Source: Paludibacteraceae bacterium (GTDB lineage: Bacteria; Bacteroidota; Bacteroidia; Bacteroidales; Paludibacteraceae). Taken from it: a stretch of 64,000 nt of DNA. The notes under the pieces were generated by a model that did not search any database, was not told where the DNA came from, and was given only the letters and a program-made list of their open reading frames with translations. Of this stretch, positions 1 through 8,010 are shown in pieces. The position numbers and the translations under genes were made by a program. The stretch is taken from NCBI GenBank assembly GCA_017450435.1, contig JAFSTO010000060.1, forward strand, positions 1 to 64,000, in the 5' to 3' direction. Each line of letters opens with the position of its first letter. The stretch's first letter is position 1.

Positions 1-2
1 AA

Positions 3-1031
3 CTACCTGCGACTTTGACTACTATTAGTACGGATGTTTTCTATAACTGCTCGAAATTGGCGAACGTGAGTCTGCACGAAGGACTGACAACAATTGGTGC
101 GCGTGCGTTCTGGGGCTGCAACCTGACGGAGATTACTATTCCGAGCACGGTTACCTCTATGGGCAATTCGGCTTTCAAGGGCAACCCGACAACCACGATT
201 GTGTGGAAACCGAAAAACTGCTCTATCGGCTCGGACAGCGAAGCACCATTCTATAGCACCAATTCGCAGGTTACTTCTTTCACGTTCGGCGACAGCGTGC
301 AAGTAATTCCGGCGTATTTGTGTAAGTACATGAAGATAGAAAGTATTGCTATTCCGGCTACCGTGACCGGCATCGGACAAAGCGCTTTCATGTATTGCAC
401 CAACTTGAAGCACTTTGAGTTTCCGCAGGGTATCAAGACATTGGCAACAAGCGTGTTGGAAGGCTGTACGGCATTGGAGGAAGTGGTTATTCCATCGTCG
501 GTAACAACTATCAATCAGGATGCATTCTATAACTGCTCTGCTTTGCAGGCTATTCGGAATTATGCATATACGCCGCAGACGATTACCGAGCGCACGGTAA
601 ATAACGTCAACAAACAGACCTGTATTCTGTACGTGCCGATGGATTACATCGACCTCTATCAATCCAAGGCGGTCTGGTGCGATTTCGCGAATATAATAGG
701 TGTGGCAACCGACCTGCAGTTTGAGGAACAGACGGTGCAGGTAAGTTATCTGAAACAGGATAGTTCGCTTTATTACATGGAGGCGCAGAAATGGCAGATT
801 CCTCACGCTCCGCGTATTGAGGGATTCACGTTCCTCAAATGGCAAGTGCTACCCGGCGATTTAGCGGAGGGAATTGTGCTGCAAGCCGTATATGAGGCGA
901 ATACTCCGACGGAGGCTCCGGCGGTTTACACGAACCCTGCCAACTCCACTCAAAAACTCATCCGCAACGGTAATATATATATATTAAGCAGCGACAAGAC
1001 GTACACCGTCACAGGTCAAGAGGTCAAGTAA
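3..1031 (+). CDS. BspA-like leucine-rich-repeat surface protein, 3' end (partial)
   Basis: The reading frame is already open at the window edge, so the 5' end is missing. About 220 residues of LRR_5/BspA-type repeats are visible, each roughly 23 residues with the pattern ITIPSTVTSMGNSAFKG. A segment at about residues 235-295 (EGFTFLKWQV...GIVLQAVYEA) resembles a Listeria-Bacteroides-type repeat. The protein ends in a short tail, NGNIYILSSDKTYTVTGQEVK, related to the tail of the pectate lyase at 44140-46515 and probably a short T9SS-type sorting or anchor signal. BspA-like proteins are usually cell-surface or secreted adhesins. The role is inferred from the family only; the ligand is unknown. 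Confidence 0.8.
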   Translation, partial: LPATLTTISTDVFYNCSKLANVSLHEGLTTIGARAFWGCNLTEITIPSTVTSMGNSAFKGNPTTTIVWKPKNCSIGSDSEAPFYSTNSQVTSFTFGDSVQVIPAYLCKYMKIESIAIPATVTGIGQSAFMYCTNLKHFEFPQGIKTLATSVLEGCTALEEVVIPSSVTTINQDAFYNCSALQAIRNYAYTPQTITERTVNNVNKQTCILYVPMDYIDLYQSKAVWCDFANIIGVATDLQFEEQTVQVSYLKQDSSLYYMEAQKWQIPHAPRIEGFTFLKWQVLPGDLAEGIVLQAVYEANTPTEAPAVYTNPANSTQKLIRNGNIYILSSDKTYTVTGQEVK

Positions 1032-1051
1032 GGATATGGTTAGAGTAGGCA

Positions 1052-1101
1052 ATCCTATACGAAAGCAAGTGGCTGAAAGGTCACTTGCTTTCGTATAGGA
1101 T
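1052..1101. terminator. Perfect 20-bp hairpin downstream of the BspA-like gene
   Basis: Arms 1052-1071 and 1082-1101 are perfect reverse complements around a 10-nt loop, 20 nt after the stop codon at 1031. There is no long T-run after the stem, so it could be a factor-assisted terminator or an mRNA 3'-stabilising structure rather than a classical intrinsic terminator. Confidence 0.6.
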
Positions 1102-1272
1102 GAACTTTAACAAGCGACCTTTCTCGTGCCATGTCTGAAAATAGTATGTGAGCGGCATGAGGGTGGCTGATTGCCGCTACGTTTTGGCGAGGTGACTAAA
1201 CCTTGAACAACACGTCAAATCTTAATAATCGGCAATGATAAGAAATCAGGCAAGCTTTTCTGCAGTTATGAC
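1102..1272. other. Intergenic stretch without recognised gene
   Basis: Together with the flanking hairpin and promoter this fills the 339-bp gap 1032-1370. I see no convincing coding frame. A second weak complementarity (AAAGGTCACTTG near 1077 and CAAGCGACCTTT near 1112) could extend the hairpin structure. Nothing else is recognised. Confidence 0.4.
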
Positions 1273-1303
1273 TTGTGTATATCAGAAAAAAGCAGTAATT
1301 TTA
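1273..1303 (+). promoter_or_regulatory. Bacteroidetes-type promoter for the FAD/Fe-S dehydrogenase
   Basis: TTG at 1273-1275, a 20-nt spacer, then TAATTTTA at 1296-1303, one mismatch from TAnnTTTG. A second perfect -7 box (TAATTTTG, 1334-1341) lies closer to the gene but has no TTG at the right distance. Confidence 0.5.
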
Positions 1304-1370
1304 CACCCGAAATTTATTAGTATATATTTATTATAATTTTGCGGGCGATTGTCCGCTTTCTTGGGTAACA

Positions 1371-4259
1371 ATGGCAGATTCAAAAGTTCGATTATATACT
1401 GATTCGTTGCATCGTATGGCCTACGCCACTGATGCCAGTGCTTATCGTCAGGTGCCGTTGGCAGTGGCTTATCCTAAGACGGAGGACGATTTGCGCGAAC
1501 TGATTAGCGAGGCACGACGCCGTCGTACACATCTCATCCCGCGTGCAGGGGGAACGAGTATCGCTGGTCAGGTGGTCGGTGACGGGATTGTGGTGGATGT
1601 GAGCCGCTACATGAATCGTATTCTTGATATTGATACCGATAAACGTACAGCACGTGTGCAACCGGGTGTGGTGCGTGATGAACTGAACATCGCTCTCCGT
1701 CCGTACGGACTATTCTTTTCTCCTGAGACTTCTACTTCCAATCGTTGTTGCATAGGCGGTATGGTGGGAAATAACTCCTGCGGTACGCATAGTTTGGTAT
1801 ATGGCTCTACACGTCATCATGTAGTGGCGCTTAGGGTGATGCTTGCTGACGGAACGGTGTGGGAAGTGGCAAATGACCAAGTACAAAGTGACAAAGTGAC
1901 AAAGTACAAAGTATCAAGTGACCAAGGTTTTGGTTCGCCTTTGATGGATAGCATTTTGTCGCAACTGAGTACATGGCAGAATGACGAACAAGTGATGCAA
2001 GCTGTGCGTGAGGCATTTCCGGACGAATCCATCCGTCGGCGTTCATGTGGTTATGCTATAGACGAGTGTTTGGGCGTTTATGGTGAGGGACAGCCTCTTA
2101 ACCTGCCAGCTCTTATCACCGGTTCGGAGGGTACATTGTGTTTCGTAACGGAGATTACTTTATCGCTTGACGCATTGCCGCCTAAAGAGCAGATGCTGGT
2201 TTGTGTGCATCTTAGCAAGATGGACGATAGTTGGCGCACTAATCTCATCGCTTTGGCAGGAATACCTACAGCGGTGGAACTGATTGATGGTAAGATAATC
2301 GAGCTTGCCCGCACCAATATTGAAGCAAGCAAGAACCTTTTCTTCGTCACCGGTGCACCTGCCGCTATTGTTGTTGCTGAGTTCCGCGGCGAAACCCGCG
2401 AAGAGTTGGACAAACAAGCCTCAGTCTTTATTCAGGCGATGCAGCGGTCTGGTATCTCGCATACTGTTACCTGCGTTTATGGCAATGACGTGAGCCGTGT
2501 TTGGGCGTTGCGCAAGGCCGGCTTGGGTGTACTGTCTTCAATTTCGGGTGATGCCAAGCCCGTTGGTGTGGTGGAGGATACAGCGGTGGCACCGGAGAGG
2601 ATGGCCGACTATATGAAAGATTTCCGGGTGATGATGGCGGAACTGGGATTAGACTGCGTCTATTACGGACATATATCTACCGGCGAACTGCATTTGCGTC
2701 CGGTACTGGACTTGCATAAGGAGTATGATAGAAAACTCTTCCGCCAAGTAGCAGAACGAACAGCGGTGTTGGTGAAGAAACATCATGGTTGTCTCTCAGG
2801 AGAACACGGTGACGGACGACTACGCGGAGAGTTCTTACCGTTGATGTATGGGGATACTGTGTATGAGATGATGCGCCGACTCAAGCAGACTTGGGACCCT
2901 AATGCGCTGTTTAATATAGGTAAGATTGTCGATACACCGCCGATGGATGAGTGTCTTAGGCAGCAGTCAGTCGGCAGCAATCACTCGTCAGATTTCCTTC
3001 CTCTTCTTGAGCAATGTAACGGAGCGGGCGACTGCCGTAAGTCGGCTTTGATAGGCGGCACCATGTGTCCTGCCTATAAGGCTACTGGTGACGAGTTGTT
3101 CTCCACACGTGCGAGGGCTAATGTGCTGCGTGAGATGATTGCAAACAGCCCGCAGGGAATATGTTCAGACGAGGTGGCAACGATGCTTGACTCGTGTTTG
3201 GCATGTAAAGCTTGTCACAGTGAGTGTCCGAGTAACGTGGATATGACACGGCTCAGAAGCGAAATTCTACAAGAGCGTTATACTCATTCGCATGTTCCTC
3301 TACGTACATGGTTAGTGGCGCACATGGCAATGATAGAGTGTATCGGCGGAGTGGTGCCGGATATATACAACTTCTTTGCTTCTAACAAGTGGACATCAGC
3401 TTTGATAAAACGTGTCGTAGGCTTCTCAGCGGAGCGACATATACCCCTGCTATGCCGGCATTCAATGCGACACTTGGTGAAGGAGTTCAAGCACCAAAAT
3501 GCCGATATGCCGAAAAGTCGAACCGTTTATCTCTTTGCCGACGAGTTTACGAATCGCGCTGAGGCATATTTGGGGTTGCGCTTTGTCGAGTTGCTGACTC
3601 ACTTTGGTTATAATGTTATTATTCCCCGTCATACGGAGAGCGGCAGAGCTGCTATCAGCAAAGGCTGTTTGCGGCAGGCATCACGTTATGCCAAACGTAA
3701 TGTTGAATTACTGAAGGATATTGTAAATCAAGAATCGCCGTTAGTAGGCATTGAGCCCTCGTGTATCCTATCGTTCCGTGACGAATATCCGCGCTTAGTT
3801 CCTTCTTACTTGCGTGACGAAGCCGCTCGGTTGGGCAAGAACTGTTTGTTATATGACGAGTTTCTGATAGGCGAGGTGGAAGCCGGACGACTATCCAAGC
3901 AGGTGTTTGGCGAACTATACGGTGAACTATGGCTTCACGGGCACTGTCATCAGAAAGCTCTTGTCGGGGTGGAGAAGACGGCAGCCTTATTGCGGATGAT
4001 AAAAGGTATGGACGTGCATGTTATTCCTTCCGGATGCTGCGGAATGGCAGGTTCGTTCGGGTATGAGGCAAAGCATTATGAAGACTCAATGCGTGTCGCG
4101 AACACAACGTTAGTACCTGCTCTCAACAAGGCGAAATCGGCTAATCCTGATATTTACGTTGCTGCTCCCGGCACCTCATGTCGTACGCAGATAGCCGACA
4201 CTACGGGGATTCATGCCTACCACCCGATTGAGATACTTGCTTTGGCAGCGAAATGTTAA
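1371..4259 (+). CDS. FAD-binding and Fe-S-binding 2-hydroxyacid dehydrogenase (GlcD/GlpC fusion, D-lactate / D-2-hydroxyglutarate dehydrogenase-like)
   Basis: This 962-aa protein has an FAD-binding PCMH/FAD_binding_4 domain at about residues 20-270 (PRAGGTSIAGQ, NNSCGTHS), an FAD-oxidase C-terminal domain to about 530 (GEHGDGRLRGEF), a ferredoxin-like segment with CLACKACHSECP, and a C-terminal cysteine-rich CCG region (GHCHQKA, CCGMAGSFGYE). Order and length match the YdiJ/Dld-type family, which oxidises D-2-hydroxyacids such as D-lactate or D-2-hydroxyglutarate and passes electrons through Fe-S clusters. The substrate cannot be fixed from sequence. At about residues 168-184 there is a low-complexity insert encoded by repeated GACAAAGT/TACAAAGT units (about 1873-1930). 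A paralogue of similar architecture lies at 60469-63261. Confidence 0.88.
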   Translation: MADSKVRLYTDSLHRMAYATDASAYRQVPLAVAYPKTEDDLRELISEARRRRTHLIPRAGGTSIAGQVVGDGIVVDVSRYMNRILDIDTDKRTARVQPGVVRDELNIALRPYGLFFSPETSTSNRCCIGGMVGNNSCGTHSLVYGSTRHHVVALRVMLADGTVWEVANDQVQSDKVTKYKVSSDQGFGSPLMDSILSQLSTWQNDEQVMQAVREAFPDESIRRRSCGYAIDECLGVYGEGQPLNLPALITGSEGTLCFVTEITLSLDALPPKEQMLVCVHLSKMDDSWRTNLIALAGIPTAVELIDGKIIELARTNIEASKNLFFVTGAPAAIVVAEFRGETREELDKQASVFIQAMQRSGISHTVTCVYGNDVSRVWALRKAGLGVLSSISGDAKPVGVVEDTAVAPERMADYMKDFRVMMAELGLDCVYYGHISTGELHLRPVLDLHKEYDRKLFRQVAERTAVLVKKHHGCLSGEHGDGRLRGEFLPLMYGDTVYEMMRRLKQTWDPNALFNIGKIVDTPPMDECLRQQSVGSNHSSDFLPLLEQCNGAGDCRKSALIGGTMCPAYKATGDELFSTRARANVLREMIANSPQGICSDEVATMLDSCLACKACHSECPSNVDMTRLRSEILQERYTHSHVPLRTWLVAHMAMIECIGGVVPDIYNFFASNKWTSALIKRVVGFSAERHIPLLCRHSMRHLVKEFKHQNADMPKSRTVYLFADEFTNRAEAYLGLRFVELLTHFGYNVIIPRHTESGRAAISKGCLRQASRYAKRNVELLKDIVNQESPLVGIEPSCILSFRDEYPRLVPSYLRDEAARLGKNCLLYDEFLIGEVEAGRLSKQVFGELYGELWLHGHCHQKALVGVEKTAALLRMIKGMDVHVIPSGCCGMAGSFGYEAKHYEDSMRVANTTLVPALNKAKSANPDIYVAAPGTSCRTQIADTTGIHAYHPIEILALAAKC
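1873..1930 (+). repeat. In-frame GACAAAGT/TACAAAGT simple repeat inside a CDS
   Basis: Within the FAD/Fe-S dehydrogenase the DNA reads as consecutive 7-8-bp units of the type GACCAAGT, ACAAAGTG, ACAAAGT, encoding a Q/S/K/V/D-rich stretch between LADGTVWEVAND and GFGSPLMD. Similar words recur near gene 3' ends at 22651-22667, 26708-26719 and 27917-27945. Confidence 0.6.
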
Positions 4260-4276
4260 AGGTGCTAACAGTTTTG

Positions 4277-4342
4277 AGAGACGGTTAAAAATACCGTCTC
4301 TACACATGGGCGAAACAAGGTCGGTACCTTTGGGCGGTCTCA
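4277..4342 (+). repeat. Dispersed palindromic element, copy 1
   Basis: Hairpin AGAGACGGT (4277-4285) / ACCGTCTCT (4293-4301), followed by ACACATGGGCGAAACAAGG and GGGCGGTCTCAC (ending 4342). Stem, GCGAAACAAGG word and GCGGTCTCAC end match the copy at 13147-13216. The hairpin starts 17 nt after the stop codon of the upstream dehydrogenase. Confidence 0.8.
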
Positions 4343-4368
4343 CTTCACCATTAATAAAATTTCTCTAT

Positions 4369-5208
4369 ATGAAAACTAACACAAAAGTTATTCTTCTTAC
4401 AGGTGCGAGCAGTGGCATTGGTTATGACACAGCAGAAGCTCTCGCCAAGCAGGGTCATAAGGTTTATGCATTTGCCCGTCGTGTGGAGCGTATGCAACCG
4501 CTATGTCAGTTCGGTGTTGTGCCGCTGATGATGGACGTAACCGACGAACAGTCAATGAAACAAGGAGTGCAAGCTGTCATTGATAATGAGGGACGTATTG
4601 ACGTGCTTATCAACAATGCCGGGTACGGATATTTCGGATCGGTTGAGAATGTACCGTTGACTGATGCACGGCATCAACTGGAGGTAAACATCTTCGGATT
4701 GGCTCGTCTTTGTCAGTTGGTATTACCCGTAATGCGCGCTCAGCATAGTGGCAGAATCATCAATATTGCATCAGTAGCAGGCAGAGCTGTGTTTTACTAC
4801 GGAGGTTGGTATCATGTATCGAAATACGCAGTTGAGGCACTGAGTGATGCATTGCGAATGGAGGTCAAACCGTTTGGCGTTGATGTTGTAATCATCGAAC
4901 CCGGTGCCATTAAAACCAATTGGGGCATCATTGCTGCAGACCATTTGGCAGAGACATCTAAGGGAACGGTATACGAGCGGACCGGAGAAATGATGGCGTA
5001 TAATCTTCGCAGTATGTATGAGTCGCGGGCGATATCTCATCCGTCGGTCGTAAGGAAAGCAATATGCCGCGCAGTGAATGCTCGCAGACCGCGCACACGC
5101 TATCGTATAGGCAGAATGGCTACGGCAATTGTCTGGTTTCATCATCTCCTGCCAACACGTTGGTGGGACGCCTTGCTAAGATTGATGGGAACGAGAAAAC
5201 TAATGTAA
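4369..5208 (+). CDS. SDR-family oxidoreductase
   Basis: A 279-aa classical short-chain dehydrogenase/reductase. Visible are the N-terminal dinucleotide motif TGASSGIG, the structural NNAGYG motif, a catalytic serine region (IINIASVAG) and the YHVSK motif carrying the catalytic Tyr-Lys pair. The start is set at the ATG at 4369 (MKTNTKVILLTG). Longer in-frame extensions run through the palindromic element at 4277-4342 and are not credible. Substrate specificity is unknown; the C-terminal extension after about residue 230 is typical of the DHRS/YqjQ-like subgroup. Confidence 0.85.
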   Translation: MKTNTKVILLTGASSGIGYDTAEALAKQGHKVYAFARRVERMQPLCQFGVVPLMMDVTDEQSMKQGVQAVIDNEGRIDVLINNAGYGYFGSVENVPLTDARHQLEVNIFGLARLCQLVLPVMRAQHSGRIINIASVAGRAVFYYGGWYHVSKYAVEALSDALRMEVKPFGVDVVIIEPGAIKTNWGIIAADHLAETSKGTVYERTGEMMAYNLRSMYESRAISHPSVVRKAICRAVNARRPRTRYRIGRMATAIVWFHHLLPTRWWDALLRLMGTRKLM

Positions 5209-5210
5209 TA

Positions 5211-5242
5211 TTTGCGTATTCAAAAAAATAGTAGTAATTTTG
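5211..5242 (+). promoter_or_regulatory. Bacteroidetes-type promoter
   Basis: TTTG 5211-5214, 20-nt spacer, TAATTTTG 5235-5242, just after the SDR gene. It would start transcription near 5249, which argues for the ATG at 5280 rather than the GTG at 5247 as start of the next small gene. Confidence 0.7.
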
Positions 5243-5279
5243 CATCGTGTTTCAAGTCATTCGCAAATATGCTCCGAAA

Positions 5280-5594
5280 ATGCTCATTGTTATGATGAGT
5301 ATGTTTGTTATATCGTTAATTATAGACGTGTACACTGATAACTGTCGCATGAAGGAGGATGTGCGTATTGAGAGTTGCTTTGAATTAGAGTCGGACGATT
5401 ATGAATGGGATGAGGCGGATGAGAGCTATCTGTCATCGGTCATTACTTCTCATTTTTCACTGCTTACCACTCACTTCTCACGTTTCACTTGTGAGTTGTC
5501 TGTTCCACGTATTTCCGATAAGCAGAGGTTGGGTTTGGTGAGACGTTATGCCCCACAAAGTAACATTCTGAGCTATAACTATATCCTGATATGA
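5280..5594 (+). CDS. Small membrane-anchored hypothetical protein
   Basis: A 104-aa protein with one N-terminal hydrophobic helix (LIVMMSMFVISLIIDVY) and an acidic stretch (ELESDDYEWDEADE) after it. It has its own promoter (5211-5242) and an intrinsic terminator (5602-5636) directly after the stop codon, so it is probably a genuine monocistronic gene although I do not recognise a family. Residues about 55-75 come from a TC-rich repetitive stretch (about 5440-5490, repeated TCACTTCTCA-like words), possibly an in-frame repeat insertion. Function unknown. Confidence 0.55.
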   Translation: MLIVMMSMFVISLIIDVYTDNCRMKEDVRIESCFELESDDYEWDEADESYLSSVITSHFSLLTTHFSRFTCELSVPRISDKQRLGLVRRYAPQSNILSYNYILI

Positions 5595-5601
5595 ACGTAA
5601 G

Positions 5602-5636
5602 CGGTATGAACTTAAAAGAGTTCGTACCGTTTTTTT
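5602..5636 (+). terminator. Intrinsic terminator
   Basis: Stem CGGTATGAAC (5602-5611) / GTTCGTACCG (5620-5629) with one G-U pair, 8-nt loop, then seven T (5630-5636). It follows the stop of the small gene at once and rules out a start at 5591 for the downstream transporter. Confidence 0.85.
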
Positions 5637-5686
5637 GTGATAAAAGGCCAAATGCCACAATAAATAACCAAATCTTAAATGACCAA

Positions 5687-7372
5687 ATGGTAAATGCAAT
5701 CTCTATTTTAACAGCTATTTTGACCCTTTTGGCGGGAATAGGTGTGTTCCTTGTTGCCTGTACAATGATGAGTAGCAACCTTGAGTCTGCTGCTTCGCGG
5801 CGTCTCAAACGTTTATTCACCAAGACCGGTGATAATAAGTGGATAGGTGTCGGAATTGGTACGCTTGGTACTGCTGCAATACAATCCAGTGGTGCCGTCA
5901 CAGTTATGATTATCGGTTTCGTTAATGTTGGAATAATGTCTCTCACTCAGGCTGCCACAATTATTTACGGAGCAAACATAGGAACCACAGTTACGGCTCA
6001 ACTTGTCGCGTTAGGACTGTCAGGCTCAAGCAGTTTCTCCACGACTCTCCTTTTTGCTTCACTTGCCAGTGTAGGTGCTTTTATTATGCTGTTTACCAAG
6101 GTTGATTCTTGGAAGAAGATTGGTGGTATTCTTACGGGTTTTGGAATGCTCTTTGTCGGACTCAGTATGATGTCGAGTGCAATGGACGAGTTTGCCGCAT
6201 TACAATCAGTAAAATTGTTTCTTGCTTCAATCCGTAATCCGTTGTTATTGGTCCTTTTGGGTGCAGTAATTACAGCTGTCATTCAGTCGTCTTCCGTTAT
6301 GACATCAATCGCTATCACTATGGTTGTCAGCGGGCTTATTGACCTTGACCAGGGCATATACTTGACGATGGGTAGCAATATCGGCTCATGCGTGGTGGCA
6401 ATTATTGCGGGTATGGCAAGCGGGGTTGCAGCTAAACGAACTGCTATGATACACCTGCTTTTTAATGTCTTGGGCGTGGTGTTGTTCTTGTGTTCTGCTT
6501 TGCTGCTCAATATTCTTACTTCAGCAACATGGAGCTTCGGCACAATATTTGAATACCTTTTCCCGACAGCACCACAGTTGCAACTTGCTATGTTCCACAC
6601 AGTGTTCAACTTGTGTACGATGTTGGTTGCTCTGCCGCTCACCAATAGTCTTGTCGAGTTATCTTGTCGCATTATTAAAGATAAACCGGTAGAGAAAACA
6701 AATGAGCCTCATCTCTTCTTCCTCGACCCCCAGATGTTGCGGACGCCGGTTGTTGCTATCAGGCAACTGAAGGCGGAGGTGGAAAATATGGCCATGTTGG
6801 CGATTGAAAACTATCGTCGTTCCGTGTATAATGTAACAACGCTTGACGACTCTAAACGGCAGATATTTGACCAAACGGAGACGCAACTGAATTACCTCAA
6901 TCGTGAATTGGTTCACTACGCCTTACTGCTCTCAAATAATCAACTTAACAGATTTGACCATCAATACCTTGTCTCTACTATCCGTACTGTCAGCGACCTC
7001 GAACGTATAGGTGACTATGCTAAGAATATCAATGAATATGCCGATAGTTTGCGCCAACAACAAGTGCGATTTTCTGACTACGCACTTAAGGAGATTGGGC
7101 AGATGAACGGACTTATCGACAGGTTGTATGAAGCTTCTATGCAAGCTTATCATAAGATGGATTTGGGAGCACTTGGGTTAGCTAATCAGATAGAAGAAGA
7201 GGTTGACCAACTGACCGATGAAATGGAGAGAAATCATATTCAGAGATTGGCTTTGGGTATTTGTAAGCCACAGGCCGGGACAGAATATATTTCTCTTGCA
7301 CAAAACTCCGAACGTATTGCAGACCACCTTATCAACGTGGCTAAAACAATAAGGGATTTACAAAATGTCTAA
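5687..7372 (+). CDS. Na+/phosphate symporter with PhoU-like C-terminal domain
   Basis: A 561-aa Na/Pi-cotransporter II-related protein (NptA/YjbB type). Two inverted Na_Pi_cotrans repeats contain the characteristic QSS motifs (IQSSGAVTVMIIG at about residue 63; VIQSSSVMTSIAITMV at about 200), separated and followed by hydrophobic helices. From about residue 345 a helical PhoU-like domain follows (RTVSDLERIGDYAKNI; SERIADHLINVAKTI). It probably takes up phosphate with sodium at the inner membrane. The ATG at 5687 is chosen because the in-frame ATG at 5591 lies inside the terminator of the preceding gene. Confidence 0.9.
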   Translation: MVNAISILTAILTLLAGIGVFLVACTMMSSNLESAASRRLKRLFTKTGDNKWIGVGIGTLGTAAIQSSGAVTVMIIGFVNVGIMSLTQAATIIYGANIGTTVTAQLVALGLSGSSSFSTTLLFASLASVGAFIMLFTKVDSWKKIGGILTGFGMLFVGLSMMSSAMDEFAALQSVKLFLASIRNPLLLVLLGAVITAVIQSSSVMTSIAITMVVSGLIDLDQGIYLTMGSNIGSCVVAIIAGMASGVAAKRTAMIHLLFNVLGVVLFLCSALLLNILTSATWSFGTIFEYLFPTAPQLQLAMFHTVFNLCTMLVALPLTNSLVELSCRIIKDKPVEKTNEPHLFFLDPQMLRTPVVAIRQLKAEVENMAMLAIENYRRSVYNVTTLDDSKRQIFDQTETQLNYLNRELVHYALLLSNNQLNRFDHQYLVSTIRTVSDLERIGDYAKNINEYADSLRQQQVRFSDYALKEIGQMNGLIDRLYEASMQAYHKMDLGALGLANQIEEEVDQLTDEMERNHIQRLALGICKPQAGTEYISLAQNSERIADHLINVAKTIRDLQNV

Positions 7373-7392
7373 CTTTTTAAAACTACACAACA

Positions 7393-7830
7393 ATGAAAAG
7401 AAATCTTTTTCTTACCTTTATGGTAGTGTTTAGCGTTTGTTTTATTTCATGCGCTAAGGAGCAGATTATCACAATTGACAAATTGCCGGCTGAGGCACAA
7501 TCAATCATTCAAACACATTTTGCAGGCGAACAGGTTTCATACGTTATGCAGGAACGAGAAGGATTGTCAACGGAGTATGAGGTTAGGTTTGCCGCCGGCA
7601 GTAAGCTTGAATTTGACAGCAAAGGGGCACTCAAGAAGGTGGATTGCGAAAAAAATCCTGTTCCTCAACTTTTGATTCCGGAGTCGGTACGCACCTATGT
7701 GCAGACCAACTTTCCTAATGCCTTTATTACAGAATGGGGCAAGGATGACCGCTATTGGAAAGCCGAACTTAATAACGGTTTGGAACTTGAATTTAACAAA
7801 GAGTTCAAATTTGTGCGTGTTGATGACTAA
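7393..7830 (+). CDS. PepSY-like (DUF2874) lipoprotein
   Basis: A 145-aa protein with a lipoprotein signal peptide (MKRNLFLTFMVVFSVCFISC, lipobox FISC). Two PepSY-like repeats follow: LPAEAQSIIQTHFAGEQVSYV, acidic/aromatic strands, then VRTYVQTNFPNAFITEWGKDD. Such small periplasmic PepSY-like proteins are common in Bacteroidales and their function is unknown. It lies 20 nt after the Na+/Pi symporter and is probably cotranscribed with it. Confidence 0.82.
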   Translation: MKRNLFLTFMVVFSVCFISCAKEQIITIDKLPAEAQSIIQTHFAGEQVSYVMQEREGLSTEYEVRFAAGSKLEFDSKGALKKVDCEKNPVPQLLIPESVRTYVQTNFPNAFITEWGKDDRYWKAELNNGLELEFNKEFKFVRVDD

Positions 7831-7878
7831 TGCCCTGATAGATATTTGTAATCTATCAATGTGATTTGCCTGTTTTTT

Positions 7879-7916
7879 AAGATAGCACTTTCAATTATTC
7901 TGAAAGTGCTATCTTT
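7879..7916 (+). terminator. Strong hairpin terminator
   Basis: Perfect 15-bp stem (7879-7893 with 7901-7915) around a 7-nt loop, followed by TTGTTTG. It ends the phosphate symporter/PepSY unit just before the next promoter. Confidence 0.8.
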
Positions 7917-7917
7917 G

Positions 7918-7949
7918 TTTGTGTGTATTTGAAAAAAGCAGTAATTTTG
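7918..7949 (+). promoter_or_regulatory. Bacteroidetes-type promoter for the activase operon
   Basis: TTTG 7918-7921, exactly 20 nt, TAATTTTG 7942-7949; 61 nt upstream of the ATG at 8011. Confidence 0.75.
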
Positions 7950-8010
7950 CAGTGTGTTTAATAGGGCTATTAAACAAGTCCGTTAATGAGGGAAGATTTA
8001 AGTTATTTGT

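Noticed and set aside
3..845. 280-codon minus-strand frame opposite the BspA-like gene
   Set aside because: It mirrors the repeat structure of the LRR gene; no signal, start context or family.
4213..4368. N-terminal extension of the SDR protein
   Set aside because: It overlaps the dehydrogenase 3' end and the palindromic element; the family N-terminus begins at the ATG at 4369.
5591..5686. N-terminal extension of the Na+/Pi symporter
   Set aside because: The extension is encoded by a terminator hairpin with T-run and an AT-rich spacer; the first membrane helix begins right after the ATG at 5687.
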